64,000 nt of DNA from Lentibacillus kapialis (GCF_014646635.1 NZ_BMNQ01000002.1:62264-126263), one strand, 5' to 3'; numbered from the stretch's first letter, positions 1 through 9,472 are shown. Notes: generated from the sequence alone by a model not told the origin. Numbers and translations: made by a program.

Positions 1-426
1 TCTGTCCTGAGAGCCCTCATTATAATCTATCGAATGCGGTTCAGACTGTTTTGTACCCACAGGCTCCCAGTCACCTGTGTAAGCTTCTGCGACATTATCA
101 TCAGAAGGCTCAACCTGTTCAGTCTCCGTTTCTTCTGTATCAGAGCTTCCGGTGGATTCGGATTCTTCTTCAGGACTGTCCGTTTCAGGATCAGGGTTAT
201 TTTCAGCCGATTCATCCTGCTCTTCCGATGCTGAATTGGAATCAGACTTTTCTTCCTGCGATGACGATTCGCTTGTTTGGCTGTTTTCTGGCTCAGTATT
301 ACCGCCGCCGAAGATTAGCAACCCTAGTAACACAATTACTAAAAAACTTCCCAATAAAGTAAACATGGATAAAAGTTTTGTGTTTTTCCTTCGTTTTTCA
401 TATTTATTAACACGCGAGCTCGACAT
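1..426 (-). CDS. yrrS: YrrS-like DUF1510 membrane protein (C-terminus outside the window)
   Basis: The reading frame is open for 142 codons from an ATG at 426 to the window edge, so only the N-terminal part is seen. A basic N-terminus (MSSSRVNKYEKRRKN) is followed by one membrane segment at about residues 20-41, then a long Ser/Glu/Asp-rich stretch. The visible end has the YTGDWEPVGT motif typical of the DUF1510 domain. A GGAGG site stands just before the start. Position beyond greA matches yrrS of B. subtilis, where it adjoins a penicillin-binding protein gene. The biochemical role is unknown; the topology suggests a short cytoplasmic tail and an acidic outer domain. Plus-strand ORFs over this interval are shadows. 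Confidence 0.85.
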   Translation of the reverse strand, partial: MSSSRVNKYEKRRKNTKLLSMFTLLGSFLVIVLLGLLIFGGGNTEPENSQTSESSSQEEKSDSNSASEEQDESAENNPDPETDSPEEESESTGSSDTEETETEQVEPSDDNVAEAYTGDWEPVGTKQSEPHSIDYNEGSQDR

Positions 427-503
427 GGGGTGATCCCTCCCATCTGCTATCACCTTTTATGGTATCATATTTTTCAAAAGATGCTATATGTCTTTTAACC
501 ATG

Positions 504-636
504 TTTTTCTTATAAGGTCATCTATCATTTATACTTTTTGATGTTATTAGAAAAACTCGGCATTCGCCTCGTCTTATAGTGAATGCCGAAGCTTTTCTTA
601 TAAGGTCATCCATATTTTATACTTTTTTGACGTTAT
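504..636 (-). repeat. Dispersed repeat family A, copy 1 (duplicated flank)
   Basis: A hairpin with stem CGGCATTC (558-565) and GAATGCCG (581-588) is flanked by two near-identical arms of about 43 bp (504-546 and 592-636), each reading roughly CTTATAAGGTCATC then TTTATACTTTTTGA. The same hairpin and arm recur at 3911-3995, 22992-23080 and 35731-35821. Read on the minus strand, the element begins directly after the U-run of the greA terminator. Together with the greA terminator it fills most of the 290-base gap between greA and yrrS. Confidence 0.85.
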
Positions 637-672
637 AAAAAAAAGGAACTATATATGGCTCTATAGTTCCTT
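636..672 (-). terminator. Rho-independent terminator of greA
   Basis: On the minus strand AGGAACTATA, a short loop and TATAGTTCCT form a hairpin followed by eight T residues. It lies about 45 bases after the greA stop codon. Confidence 0.9.
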
Positions 673-717
673 ACTTCATTATACAGCGTTCACACATGCT
701 AGGTGTATTAAGGCGAT

Positions 718-1194
718 TTATTCAACCTTTTCAATTCTTACCATGATATCCCCGGCAGGCGTGGTTACAGATACTTCTGTTCCGGCTTCCTGACCAATCA
801 GACTCTTAGCCATCGGTGAGTCATTAGATATTTTACCTTCAAACGGATCCGATTCGGCACTGCCGACGATTGAATATGTCTCTTCATCTCCATCAGGCAA
901 CTCTTTAAACGTAACAGAACTGCCCAAAGAAACGATATCCGGATTCTCATTATCATTTTCGATGATAACAGCATTGCGAATCATTGTTTCAACTTGTGAT
1001 ATGCGCGACTCGACAAACGCCTGTTCATCCTTGGCAGCATCATATTCAGAGTTCTCGGACAAGTCACCAAAACTACGGGCAACCTTTATACGCTCTACAA
1101 CTTCCTGTCTTTTTTCCGTTTTTAGATGTTGCAGTTCCTCCTCCAGTTTATCTTTCCCTTCCTGAGTCATGTAATAACTTTTCTCTGTAGCCAT
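718..1194 (-). CDS. greA: Transcription elongation factor GreA
   Basis: GreA enters the RNA polymerase secondary channel and stimulates cleavage of backtracked RNA. The 158-residue protein has the usual two parts: an N-terminal coiled coil (residues 1 to about 75) and a C-terminal FKBP-like domain. The acidic tip GDLSENSEY at residues 43-51 holds the conserved Asp44 and Glu47 that place the catalytic magnesium. Length equals the family norm. An ATG two codons upstream (1200) sits only five bases from the AAAGGAG site; the inner ATG at 1194 was chosen because homologues begin MA-x-EK. The gene ends with its own strong terminator. Confidence 0.97.
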   Translation of the reverse strand: MATEKSYYMTQEGKDKLEEELQHLKTEKRQEVVERIKVARSFGDLSENSEYDAAKDEQAFVESRISQVETMIRNAVIIENDNENPDIVSLGSSVTFKELPDGDEETYSIVGSAESDPFEGKISNDSPMAKSLIGQEAGTEVSVTTPAGDIMVRIEKVE

Positions 1195-1297
1195 GAACAT
1201 TTACACTCCTTTTACCTTCAGTACAGCATAAACCGTATTGACATAAATGGTTACTAGCAACTACTATGGCAGATTTAATTTAGATTTTCAATACTTT

Positions 1298-1939
1298 TCA
1301 ATGTGAATTTTGCCTGGTTCGCGACAGAATCTTTTCAATTTTGGTAGCCATGATATCTATGGCGACATGATTTTGACCGCCTTCCGGAATTATGATGTCA
1401 GCATAACGCTTGGTTGGTTCGACAAATTGAAGATGCATTGGGCGGACATTGTTCTCATATTGGTCAATAACCGAATCCAATGTTCTGCCCCGTTCTTTAA
1501 TATCTCTTAATAGCCTGCGTATGATACGGACATCAGCATCCGTATCAACGAATACCTTAATGTCCATTAAATCCACCAAACGGGGATCTTCCAGTATCAG
1601 GATACCCTCGAGTATGATCACCTCTTTTGGTTCTACAGTGATTACCTCTTTTGAACGTGTATGCATTTTGTAGTCATAAACCGGCTTTTGAATCGTATGA
1701 TGGTTAATCAGTTCATTGACATGGCTAATAAGCAAGTCATTGTCAAATGCCAACGGATGATCATAATTGGTATTCAACCGTTCTTCAAAGGGTAAATGGT
1801 TTTGGTCTTTATAATAATAGTCCTGTTCGATAACAAGAATGGTTTTATCATGGAAACGTTGACAAATCGAACGGGTGACGGAAGTTTTTCCGCTTCCGGT
1901 ACCGCCGGCAACCCCAATGACAACTGGTTTCTCAGGCAT
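1298..1939 (-). CDS. udk: Uridine kinase
   Basis: Phosphorylates uridine and cytidine to UMP and CMP with ATP or GTP in pyrimidine salvage; cytosolic. The P-loop GGTGSGKT is at residues 12-19, followed by the EQDYYYKD substrate segment and the [10 protein letters not shown] strand. The frame stays open upstream, but the start at 1939 gives [10 protein letters not shown] and 213 residues, matching the family, and the upstream part lies inside trmR in another frame. The start overlaps the end of trmR by eight bases, implying translational coupling. In B. subtilis two U32-peptidase-like genes (yrrN, yrrO) separate these neighbours; they are absent here. Confidence 0.96.
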   Translation of the reverse strand: MPEKPVVIGVAGGTGSGKTSVTRSICQRFHDKTILVIEQDYYYKDQNHLPFEERLNTNYDHPLAFDNDLLISHVNELINHHTIQKPVYDYKMHTRSKEVITVEPKEVIILEGILILEDPRLVDLMDIKVFVDTDADVRIIRRLLRDIKERGRTLDSVIDQYENNVRPMHLQFVEPTKRYADIIIPEGGQNHVAIDIMATKIEKILSRTRQNSH

Positions 1940-2594
1940 GGGTTGAAAGCAGCTCCTTTCCTTCACTGTTTTTGCTGATTGCAATGCCATCGCCAACAGG
2001 CACGATAGTGGTTGTGAAATCCGGATGATTAATAAGCCAATCATTGTATTGACGGATTTTTCGGGCGATTTTCTGATATCTTGAATGTTGTTTTTCTTCA
2101 TCCGCTACATACCCTTTAAACAAAACATTATCAGTTAATATAAATCCATCGTTCGTTAAAAGCGGAGCAGAAAGTTCAAAAAATCGGCGGTATTGACTTT
2201 TTGCAGCATCAATCAATACCAGATCAAATGATTCAATTGGCATGCCCTTCAACTCATCAATCGCATCTCCATGTATGATCCGTATATGATCCTGTTTTCT
2301 TCTTTCATTGATATTCCGCACAGCCTGTTCATATCGTTGTTCGTCTTTTTCAATGGTTACAATGTGCGCCTTCGGACCTGCCTCCAGCATTCTTAACGCT
2401 GAATACCCGACAGCCGAACCAATTTCCAGGATGGTTTTAGGCTTTGTCAGCCGTATTAATTGCATGACAAATTGTATACTCACTGCATCCATGATAGGGA
2501 TTCCGTCCTGATGAGCCGTTCGTTCAAGTTCTTTAATACGGCTGTCTTCTTCCGGCAATGTTTGTAATAAGTAATCTGTTAACACCTCATCCAT
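1932..2594 (-). CDS. trmR: tRNA 5-hydroxyuridine O-methyltransferase (YrrM/TrmR type)
   Basis: A class I SAM-dependent O-methyltransferase of 220 residues. The SAM-binding motif [12 protein letters not shown] lies at residues 55-66; an acidic metal-site motif IDAAK and a TDN motif follow in the order typical of the caffeoyl-CoA/catechol O-methyltransferase fold. B. subtilis YrrM (TrmR) converts 5-hydroxyuridine at tRNA position 34 to 5-methoxyuridine, and the locus here is the same, so that role is likely. The hydroxylation genes trhP1/trhP2 (yrrN/yrrO), which adjoin it in B. subtilis, are missing from this locus. Its 3' end overlaps udk. Confidence 0.88.
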   Translation of the reverse strand: MDEVLTDYLLQTLPEEDSRIKELERTAHQDGIPIMDAVSIQFVMQLIRLTKPKTILEIGSAVGYSALRMLEAGPKAHIVTIEKDEQRYEQAVRNINERRKQDHIRIIHGDAIDELKGMPIESFDLVLIDAAKSQYRRFFELSAPLLTNDGFILTDNVLFKGYVADEEKQHSRYQKIARKIRQYNDWLINHPDFTTTIVPVGDGIAISKNSEGKELLSTHA

Positions 2595-2621
2595 TTGTTC
2601 ACCTTCTTTACCGTAAAAGCA

Positions 2622-2668
2622 AATAAATAAAAAGCAGGAAATGCGGATAGAGTTAACACCGCACTTCC
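2622..2668 (-). terminator. Rho-independent terminator after mltG
   Basis: Minus strand GGAAGTGCGG and CCGCATTTCC pair over a loop of about 12 bases, followed by a T-rich tail. It separates mltG from trmR. Confidence 0.75.
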
Positions 2669-2673
2669 ATTTT

Positions 2674-3792
2674 TTAATCTATATACTTCTTTTTTAATTT
2701 GTTATGCGCTTTATTTGTTTCTGAGAAATGTATATTCCCTTCTTCATCATGAAGGAAATATAGGTAGTCCGATTCCTTAGGGTCGACAGTTGCCTTCAGT
2801 GACGATTTAGCAAAATTTGAGATCGGTCCAACGGGCAGTGAATTAATGTGGTACGTATTATATGGTGATTCCACTTCAAGATCTTTGTGCGATACTTTAT
2901 CTTTATGTTGCCCAAGAGCATACAGCACTGTCGGATCTGTCTGCAAGGGCATTTCTTCATCAAGCCTGTTATAAAATAATCCGGCAATCTTCTTACGCTG
3001 TTTTTCAGAACTAGCTTCATTTTCAATAATAGATGCCATTGTTAAAGCCTCATGTACTGATAAATCCTGAGCGGAGATTTCATCCAGGTAAGGTGTGACA
3101 ACGCTGACTGTTTTTTTAAGCATACGGCTTACAACTGCTTCGATGGAGGGTTTCTCGTTATAAAATCGATATGTTGCTGCAAACAGATATCCTTCCAATG
3201 GTGTTCTGATCTCCGGATTTAAAATATCGTCTGTCAGAATCTCAGGATATGAATCGATTAGTGCTTCAATATAGTCACGATTATTTACCTTTTTTAGAAA
3301 GTCTTTTTTGCTGAACGGCATTTTATTGGCATATATCTCAGCAATTTCATCGATTGATTTCCCCTCAGGTATTGTGATGGTATATAACGGATCTTCCCTG
3401 ACTTTTCCGTTGTGCAATGCTTGAATAATGTTGTCAATCTCCATGGAAGGGGAAAAAGTATATTTACCTGCCTGGAATTCAGTTTCGTTATTTATCTTTG
3501 TATATACGCGAAAGACAATGTCATCTTTGATGATACCATTTTCTTCGAGGATTGCCGCAATCTCCGATGTTGAGGAACCCATCGGAATTTCAATGGCAAC
3601 ATCCTTATTGCTGTCAGGATCAACAGGTTGCAATGCAGATTTTATATAGAAATATGCCGATATGCTACCGACAATAAAAATAAGCAACAGTGAAATAATG
3701 ATAATTGCAGCTATCTTTCGAACCATTTTGGCATCTTCACTGCGCTTTAACAAATTTTCCTTGTAATTTCCCGACATTTTCTTTTTGGACAT
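2674..3792 (-). CDS. mltG: Endolytic murein transglycosylase MltG
   Basis: A membrane-anchored lytic transglycosylase that cuts nascent glycan strands and influences their length. After a basic cytoplasmic N-terminus a single membrane helix lies at about residues 25-50; the YceG domain fills the outer part. The catalytic Glu is expected in ASIIENEA, around residue 257. The downstream motifs QTDPTVLYALG and SPYNTY are characteristic of the family. Length 372. The start follows an AAGGGGGG site. It ends with its own terminator. Confidence 0.95.
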   Translation of the reverse strand: MSKKKMSGNYKENLLKRSEDAKMVRKIAAIIIISLLLIFIVGSISAYFYIKSALQPVDPDSNKDVAIEIPMGSSTSEIAAILEENGIIKDDIVFRVYTKINNETEFQAGKYTFSPSMEIDNIIQALHNGKVREDPLYTITIPEGKSIDEIAEIYANKMPFSKKDFLKKVNNRDYIEALIDSYPEILTDDILNPEIRTPLEGYLFAATYRFYNEKPSIEAVVSRMLKKTVSVVTPYLDEISAQDLSVHEALTMASIIENEASSEKQRKKIAGLFYNRLDEEMPLQTDPTVLYALGQHKDKVSHKDLEVESPYNTYHINSLPVGPISNFAKSSLKATVDPKESDYLYFLHDEEGNIHFSETNKAHNKLKKKYID

Positions 3793-3910
3793 CCGTTTCC
3801 CCCCTTCACCCGCTTTATTATACTAAAAAAAATAGTAACAATCTATCATGAAATGTCCAAGTGAAATCCGACTTTGCTTCGTCCGTTAGAGAATGTCGTT
3901 TGAACTTTGG

Positions 3911-3995
3911 GAAAAGCTCGGCATTTTCCTCTTAAAGAGAGAACACCGAAGCTTTACTAATAAGGTCATCCATAATTTAGACGTTCTGACGTTGC
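3911..3995 (-). repeat. Dispersed repeat family A, copy 2
   Basis: Contains the CTCGGCATT half-stem, the ACCGAAGCTTT half and the arm TAAGGTCATCCATAATTTA with GACGTT. It is more diverged in the stem than copies 1 and 3. Read on the minus strand it starts right after the tail of the yrzB terminator. Confidence 0.75.
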
Positions 3996-3997
3996 AA

Positions 3998-4028
3998 AAG
4001 AAAAACTGATATCATCAAGATATCAGTT
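3998..4028 (-). terminator. Rho-independent terminator of the alaS-distal operon
   Basis: Minus strand AACTGATATC, a five-base loop and GATATCAGTT, followed by TTTCTTTT. It lies just after the stop of the DUF1292 gene and ends the ireB-ruvX-yrzB unit. Confidence 0.9.
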
Positions 4029-4048
4029 CATATTAACCGATTCTATCT

Positions 4049-4336
4049 TCACTCGCCATTTTCTTCATCAATCAATGTATGCAGTGTTTCTTCAACCATA
4101 TCCCATTCCTCATCAGATTCAATGGGAAAAAGAGAAAGGTCGTCATCATCTTTTTTCTGTTCTTCGTATCGGAAAGCATACACTTCCACTTCTTCATCTT
4201 CCTTTTGCTCCGCCGGAACGACAGCCAAATAGGAATTTCCCGTTTGATCAACATCAAATGTGAACAGCACTTCAAATAGGTGCTCTTCTCCATTTTCATC
4301 AGGTATGATAATCCGTTCATTTTCTTCAAGTGCCAT
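4049..4336 (-). CDS. yrzB: DUF1292 family acidic protein (YrzB)
   Basis: A 95-residue, very acidic protein (EENGEEHLFEVLFTFDVD near the N-terminus; Asp/Glu-rich C-terminus), matching the DUF1292 family. It always accompanies ruvX and ireB in Bacillales, as it does here: ruvX stops 15 bases upstream. No catalytic motif is visible and the function is not established. The second frame over the same bases (4072-4329) is a shadow. Confidence 0.9.
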   Translation of the reverse strand: MALEENERIIIPDENGEEHLFEVLFTFDVDQTGNSYLAVVPAEQKEDEEVEVYAFRYEEQKKDDDDLSLFPIESDEEWDMVEETLHTLIDEENGE

Positions 4337-4351
4337 TAGTATTCTCCTTTT

Positions 4352-4768
4352 TTACGGTTTTTGATCCAGATAAGTTTGCAGGATCATAACCGCTGCCATT
4401 TTATCAATCACTTTTTTTCTTTTTTTCCTGCTCATATCAGCTTCAAGCAGAACACGTTCGGCTGCAACGGTTGATAAGCGCTCATCCCAAAGCACCACTG
4501 AAATGTCATGAACCGCCTCGAAATGTTCTGCATATTTCTTGGATGCTTCACCGCGCTCACCAATCGTTCCATTCATATGTTTAGGAAGTCCAATAACAGC
4601 CTTCCCAATAACCTGATCAGCTATAATCGTTTTGAGTTGTGCATCAGCGGAAGTGACATCCTGTTCATCCCATTTAATTGTCGTAAGCCCCTGTGCTGTC
4701 AGGCCCAAAGGATCACTCACAGCAACTCCTATTGTCTTGGAGCCAACATCAAGCCCGATAATTTTCAT
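4352..4768 (-). CDS. ruvX: Holliday junction resolvase-like protein RuvX (YqgF family)
   Basis: A 138-residue RNase H-fold protein. The N-terminus [17 protein letters not shown] carries the first conserved Asp, and WDERLST and a late Asp in [12 protein letters not shown] complete the YqgF signature. The family is proposed to act as a putative resolvase and, in E. coli, in pre-16S rRNA 5'-end processing. The start codon follows the ireB stop directly (TGAATG), so the two are translationally coupled. Confidence 0.94.
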   Translation of the reverse strand: MKIIGLDVGSKTIGVAVSDPLGLTAQGLTTIKWDEQDVTSADAQLKTIIADQVIGKAVIGLPKHMNGTIGERGEASKKYAEHFEAVHDISVVLWDERLSTVAAERVLLEADMSRKKRKKVIDKMAAVMILQTYLDQKP

Positions 4769-5038
4769 TCAGTTTTCCTTCTGTTGTTCCTCAAGGTAAA
4801 ACTTTACGACTTCCTCAATGACCTCATCACGTTCCACCTTGCGAATCAAATTTCGTGCATCATTATATCTCGGTATATATGCAGGGTCACCGGATAATAA
4901 ATAGCCAACTATTTGATTGATTGGATTGTAACCTTTTTCTTTAAGCGCACTGTGTACAGTGAACAGGATTTCTTTAATGTCCTGATCAAAGGGCTCTTCC
5001 GAAAAATTGAATTTCATTGTTTTATCAATAGAGCTCAT
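4769..5038 (-). CDS. ireB: IreB family regulatory phosphoprotein (UPF0297)
   Basis: An 89-residue protein with the strongly conserved centre [20 protein letters not shown]. In Enterococcus faecalis IreB is phosphorylated on N-terminal threonines by the PASTA kinase IreK and affects cephalosporin resistance. Here Thr7 is present, while position 4 is Ile and Ser residues occupy 2 and 3. First gene of the ireB-ruvX-yrzB unit downstream of alaS. B. subtilis name yrzL. Confidence 0.93.
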   Translation of the reverse strand: MSSIDKTMKFNFSEEPFDQDIKEILFTVHSALKEKGYNPINQIVGYLLSGDPAYIPRYNDARNLIRKVERDEVIEEVVKFYLEEQQKEN

Positions 5039-5132
5039 AGTGACACCTCATTCCATATATTATACTTTGACTTCTATTTTAACATGTTTATCATTTATAT
5101 TATATCTTTTTTACCAGATAGGTAAAGGTTTT

Positions 5133-7775
5133 CTACTTTTTTAATTGTTGTGTTACATAGTGTTTGACACTATTAAGGGCGTCATTAATTTTATCCGGAT
5201 TTTTCCCGCCTGCTTGAGCCATATCGGGACGGCCGCCGCCGCCACCGCCGCAAATTTCAGCAGCTTGTTTGATCATATTACCGGCGTGAAGACCTTTTGC
5301 AGTCAAGTCTTTAGTCACACCTGCAGCCAATTGAACTTTCCGATCATTCTCCGCTGCCAGCAGGATTACTCCTGATTCAAGTTTTTGTTTCAGTTCATCC
5401 ACCATATTCCGGAGCTGATTCATATCCTTCACACCAACCTTCTGAGCGAGTACTGTGACACCAGCAACAACTTCACTATTTTCAATGATAGAGGAGGCTT
5501 CCTGGTTAGATAATTTTGCATTAAGTGATTCATTTTCCTGCTGCAGTGATTTGATTTCATCATATAATCCTTCAAGGCGGTCAAGGAGACGATCGTCATT
5601 CGTTTTCAAAAGATCAGCAGCTGATTTCAGTATGCCCAGCTTTTCATTCACATAGTCGTAGGCCTGTCTGCTTGAAACAGCCTCGATTCTTCTGGTTCCG
5701 GCACCAATGCCTGTTTCAGAGGCAATTTTGAATAGACCGATTTCACTTGTATTTCCTACATGACAACCGCCACAGAGTTCAATGCTGTATTCGCCAATTT
5801 GGACAACTCTTACTATGTCGCCATATTTTTCACCAAACAAAGCCATAGCACCTATCTCTTTAGCTTCTTCAAGCTTCATACGATCAATGACAACTGGAAT
5901 CGAATCCCAAATTTTTTCATTGACATTTTGTTCAATTTGGTCGATCTGTACCTGATTCACGGAGCTAAAATGGGAAAAATCAAACCTTAGCCGATCTGGT
6001 GTTACAAGGGATCCTGCCTGATTAACATGATCACCGAGTACATCCTTCAGAGCCTGGTGCAGCAAATGCGTTGCCGTATGATTTTTCACAATCCCGGAGC
6101 GGAAAGCTGCTTCCACGGCTGCTTTTACATTTTCACCCGTCCTAAATGCGCCTTCTTTAACATGAACCTTGTGTACATGTTGACCTTTTGGTGCTTTTTG
6201 GACATCTACGACATATGCGGATGCATTATCTGTATAAATCCAGCCATTATCAGCAATCTGACCGCCGCTTTCAGCATAGAAAGGTGTTTCATTCAAGAAA
6301 ATGTATACATTTTCACCTGCTATTGCCATATCAGTCATTTCTTTTTCTTTGATGATCACGTTGACTAATGTTTCAACTTCAAGCTTATCATATCCGACAA
6401 ACGTACTGTTTGTTTCCACTTCACCCAGTACACTGTCCTGAATCTGCATTGAATCAACTTTTTGTCGTGCATTTCTGGCTCGTTCCCGCTGCTTTTCCAT
6501 TTCGTGTTCAAATCCTTGCTCATCGATAGTAAAATTATGCTCAGCGACATATTCGTCCGTCAATTCTTTCGGAAACCCATACGTATCATATAATCTGAAC
6601 ACTTCAGCACCAGGAAATACCGTGCTTCCTTTTTGTTTTTCTTTTTGCATAATATTATTCAATATGGAAAGCCCATCGTTTAGCGTTTCATGGAATCGCT
6701 CTTCTTCTGTTTTGATCACGTTTTCGATATAGGTCTGCTGTTTAAGCACTTCCGGGAAGTAATCCTCCATAATTTCGCCAACGGTTGGTACCAATTTATA
6801 CATAAATGGATCATCAATTCCAAGCTGTTTGGCAAAACGCACGGCTCGTCGCAATAATCTGCGCAGCACATAACCTCTTCCCTCGTTGGACGGCAGCGCT
6901 TTGTCACCTACCGCAAACGATACTGTCCGGATGTGATCGGCAATCACTTTAAAAGCTGTATCATCATCTTCTTTTTGTCCGTATGGTTTGCCCGAAATAG
7001 TTTCCACTTGACGGATAAGCGGCAGAAACAAATCGGTATCAAAGTTTGTCGGTGCGTCCTGAATAACGGATACAACCCGTTCAAGTCCCATTCCGGTATC
7101 AATATTTTGCTTTGGCAGCGGTGTATACGTATGGTCAGGATTATGGTTGAACTGGGAAAAGACCAGATTCCAAATTTCAAGATAACGCTCGTTTTCGCCG
7201 CCCGGATAAAGCTCAGGATCAGTTGGATCATTCCCGTAACGCTCACCGCGATCATAAAAAATTTCCGAATTAGGGCCGCTTGGTCCCTCCCCGATATCCC
7301 AGAAATTTTCCTCCAGTCTGATTATCCGTTCTTCCGGAATCTGTATATCGTGAAGCCAAAGTTCATACGCCTCATCATCTTCAGGGTGAACGGTGACAGA
7401 TAGAAGCTCAGGTTCAAACCCGATCCATTTGTCACTTGTTAAAAATTCCCATGCAAACGCAATGGCTTCTTTTTTAAAATAGTCCCCAATCGAGAAGTTC
7501 CCGAGCATTTCAAAAAATGTGTGATGTCTTGCCGTAAACCCGACGTTTTCAATATCATTTGTGCGTATTGATTTCTGCGCATTCACAATCCGCGGATTTT
7601 CCGGAATGATGCGTCCATCAAAATATTTCTTCAACGTTGATACGCCGCTGTTTATCCACAGCAATGTCGGATCTTCTTTGGGAACCAGCGATACACTCGG
7701 CTCTACCTGGTGTCCTTTTTCTTCAAAATAATCCAGAAACATTTGCCTGACTTGAGCTGATGTTAACTGTTTCAT
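5133..7775 (-). CDS. alaS: Alanyl-tRNA synthetase
   Basis: Charges tRNA-Ala and hydrolyses Ser- and Gly-tRNA-Ala. Domains in order: class II catalytic core ([17 protein letters not shown] onward), tRNA-recognition helices, an editing domain with HTATHLLH near residue 565 and CGGCH near 665, and a C-Ala domain ending in a CGGGGGG run and RPDMAQAGG. Length 880, normal for the family. Two ATGs stand in tandem at 7778 and 7775; the inner one is better spaced (nine bases) from GGAGG. A T-box leader with an alanine GCT specifier precedes it. Confidence 0.97.
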   Translation of the reverse strand: MKQLTSAQVRQMFLDYFEEKGHQVEPSVSLVPKEDPTLLWINSGVSTLKKYFDGRIIPENPRIVNAQKSIRTNDIENVGFTARHHTFFEMLGNFSIGDYFKKEAIAFAWEFLTSDKWIGFEPELLSVTVHPEDDEAYELWLHDIQIPEERIIRLEENFWDIGEGPSGPNSEIFYDRGERYGNDPTDPELYPGGENERYLEIWNLVFSQFNHNPDHTYTPLPKQNIDTGMGLERVVSVIQDAPTNFDTDLFLPLIRQVETISGKPYGQKEDDDTAFKVIADHIRTVSFAVGDKALPSNEGRGYVLRRLLRRAVRFAKQLGIDDPFMYKLVPTVGEIMEDYFPEVLKQQTYIENVIKTEEERFHETLNDGLSILNNIMQKEKQKGSTVFPGAEVFRLYDTYGFPKELTDEYVAEHNFTIDEQGFEHEMEKQRERARNARQKVDSMQIQDSVLGEVETNSTFVGYDKLEVETLVNVIIKEKEMTDMAIAGENVYIFLNETPFYAESGGQIADNGWIYTDNASAYVVDVQKAPKGQHVHKVHVKEGAFRTGENVKAAVEAAFRSGIVKNHTATHLLHQALKDVLGDHVNQAGSLVTPDRLRFDFSHFSSVNQVQIDQIEQNVNEKIWDSIPVVIDRMKLEEAKEIGAMALFGEKYGDIVRVVQIGEYSIELCGGCHVGNTSEIGLFKIASETGIGAGTRRIEAVSSRQAYDYVNEKLGILKSAADLLKTNDDRLLDRLEGLYDEIKSLQQENESLNAKLSNQEASSIIENSEVVAGVTVLAQKVGVKDMNQLRNMVDELKQKLESGVILLAAENDRKVQLAAGVTKDLTAKGLHAGNMIKQAAEICGGGGGGRPDMAQAGGKNPDKINDALNSVKHYVTQQLKK

Positions 7776-7805
7776 CATCTTTAACCTCCACGATTCATTT
7801 TTTCC

Positions 7806-8128
7806 AATAAAAAAATCCCCTCTCTGCTTACTTTAGAGACGAGATTGTTCGCGGTACCACCCTAATTACGAATGAGTTCTTCATTCATCACTCTGCATTG
7901 ATAACGGTACGAAACCGACGGGTATTAACCGTACTCAGGTTTAGCTTCCATGACTCGACAATCAGGATTCTTCCAGCCCATTGAAATCCCTCTCTGGAGA
8001 GTTCAGAGTAACAGTTCAGGATCACTCGCTTCATTGATAAGCGGCGCTCATCCTATCAACCATATCCAGACTCTTTTGAATGGAGGCACATGTACTCGTA
8101 ACCTTCAGTGTATTTTCGCGTTTGATTT
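7806..8128 (-). promoter_or_regulatory. T-box leader of alaS
   Basis: The invariant T-box AGGGTGGTACCGCG is at 7850-7863 (minus strand). A terminator hairpin follows (AATCTCGTCTCT against AGAGAGGGGATT, then seven T). The AGAGAG and GGGCTG-AAG apical motifs of stem I are present. The sequence GGAA-GCT-A places a GCT alanine codon at 7943-7945 as probable specifier. Uncharged tRNA-Ala should stabilise the antiterminator and switch alaS on. The leader fills the gap between alaS and the permease gene. Confidence 0.95.
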
Positions 8129-8134
8129 GCTGTT

Positions 8135-8163
8135 AGTATAGACAACAATTTTAAAAATGTCAA
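8135..8163 (-). promoter_or_regulatory. SigA promoter of the alaS T-box transcript
   Basis: TTGACA (8158-8163), a 17-base spacer and TATACT (8135-8140) on the minus strand. The -35 box overlaps the 3' end of the permease gene. Confidence 0.85.
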
Positions 8164-9227
8164 TTTTTTGTTCTGACGGATATAACATTCGACATGATAA
8201 CATTGACAACAGCTAGTACCGGAACAGCCAGAATCATTCCAATCACACCGTTTAATTGACCACCCAATAGCAGAACAAAAATGATGGCAATCGGATGGAT
8301 ATTAATGCTTCTGCCAACAATATAAGGCGAGAGCAGATTACCGTCAATAACCTGAATAGCAAAAATACCCGCCAGCACAATCAGAACCAGCTTACCGGAA
8401 ACAGGTGCGGTTATAGCAATTGCCGGAATTGCCCCAATAATCGGACCAAAATATGGAATTATATTTGTCAGACCCATGGTAATCGACAGTAACAAAGTGT
8501 AAGGAATATCCAAAAGTTTAAACAACGTAAAAGATGCACCCGCGACAAATAAACAAACGATAAGCTGTCCACGTATATAGCTTCCCAGTCCTTCATCAAT
8601 AGATTGACAAAGAAGTCGGGTTCGTGTGTGGTATTTTCCGGGAATCCAGTTTTTGACGTACTTTTTTATACTGTCAAAATCCTTTAGAAAGTAAAAGACT
8701 AGAACTGGTATGACAGTGATGACAATAATCATATCAAAGATTTTGGTGAAACTTCGAACCAAGTCCGTCAGCAGGTTCTCGATATATGTCTCCGCTTCGG
8801 ATATCAAACCATCCATCCTGTCATGTACCGTTTCAGGCAAAAAGGATGTATACTCATAAAGGCGGTAAATGAATTCGCGATACATCTCAATCAATTGAGG
8901 CAGTTGTTCCTGCAGATCACTGATTTGTTCTATGACAAGCGGATAGATCCGATAGCCTAAATAACCGGCTCCACCAAAAAAAAGCAGGTATATTAATAAA
9001 ATCGCCATACTTTTCGGCAGACCGTGCTTGTGCATTTTCTGAATAACCGGATAAAGCAAATAAGCAATCAGAACAGAAATCAAAAAAGGGAGCAATAGAT
9101 GCCACAGGAAAGAAAAAACGGCATCATACACAGGGAAAAGTTTAACTAGTAAATAAATAAATAAAAACGAAAAAATACCGGTTATAATCCAAAAAAGAAA
9201 ATTCAGTGGTTTATGATCACGTAACAT
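8160..9227 (-). CDS. yrrI: AI-2E family transporter / PerM-like permease (YrrI)
   Basis: A 355-residue polytopic membrane protein with about eight hydrophobic segments and a long soluble insert around residues 95-150, typical of the AI-2E exporter (UPF0118/PerM) family. The conserved block GLTNIIPYFGPIIGAIPA lies in the second half. Substrates of this subfamily are not established. The start at 9227 (MLRDHKPLNF) follows a G-rich ribosome site; a longer frame to 9305 runs into the zinc-ribbon gene and was rejected. Position next to alaS matches yrrI. Confidence 0.9.
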   Translation of the reverse strand: MLRDHKPLNFLFWIITGIFSFLFIYLLVKLFPVYDAVFSFLWHLLLPFLISVLIAYLLYPVIQKMHKHGLPKSMAILLIYLLFFGGAGYLGYRIYPLVIEQISDLQEQLPQLIEMYREFIYRLYEYTSFLPETVHDRMDGLISEAETYIENLLTDLVRSFTKIFDMIIVITVIPVLVFYFLKDFDSIKKYVKNWIPGKYHTRTRLLCQSIDEGLGSYIRGQLIVCLFVAGASFTLFKLLDIPYTLLLSITMGLTNIIPYFGPIIGAIPAIAITAPVSGKLVLIVLAGIFAIQVIDGNLLSPYIVGRSINIHPIAIIFVLLLGGQLNGVIGMILAVPVLAVVNVIMSNVISVRTKN

Positions 9228-9255
9228 ACTCTGCCCCCCCTTAGACCAGAGTGGG

Positions 9256-9453
9256 CTACCAGTACCATCGAATTGTCCGTTCATCTTCTGTGAACAAATC
9301 ATCAAGAGAACTTAATGAACCATCTGCTTCAACTTGATGAATGGCGAGTCTTTCATTAAATACGGTCAATTCAATGAAGCAATTCCAGCAATAGAACTGT
9401 TGTGTTCCAATTTTCCCTATATCTTTGCCTTGGCAATTCGGACATACCAACAT
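9256..9453 (-). CDS. Small zinc-ribbon protein (hypothetical)
   Basis: A 65-residue protein with two Cys pairs, CPNC at residues 4-7 and CWNC at 22-25, spaced as in a zinc ribbon that would hold one zinc ion. The rest is acidic and unlike any domain I can name; it ends in TIRWYW. A GGAGC-type site precedes the ATG at 9453. It stands between recD2 and the permease gene, 28 bases from the latter, so the two are probably co-transcribed. Function unknown. Confidence 0.8.
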   Translation of the reverse strand: MLVCPNCQGKDIGKIGTQQFYCWNCFIELTVFNERLAIHQVEADGSLSSLDDLFTEDERTIRWYW

Positions 9454-9472
9454 AGAAAAAGCTCCTTTTTAC

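Noticed and set aside
152-433. Plus-strand ORFs rich in Ser/Asp at the window start
   Set aside because: They are antisense to yrrS, whose minus-strand frame has a ribosome site, a membrane helix and the DUF1510 motif.
1940-2101. 54-codon N-terminal extension of udk
   Set aside because: It lies inside trmR and precedes the conserved uridine kinase start; the extension is not typical of the family.
6944-7403. Long ORFs antisense to alaS
   Set aside because: alaS is a full-length conserved gene; ORFs in other frames across it have no ribosome sites or known domains.
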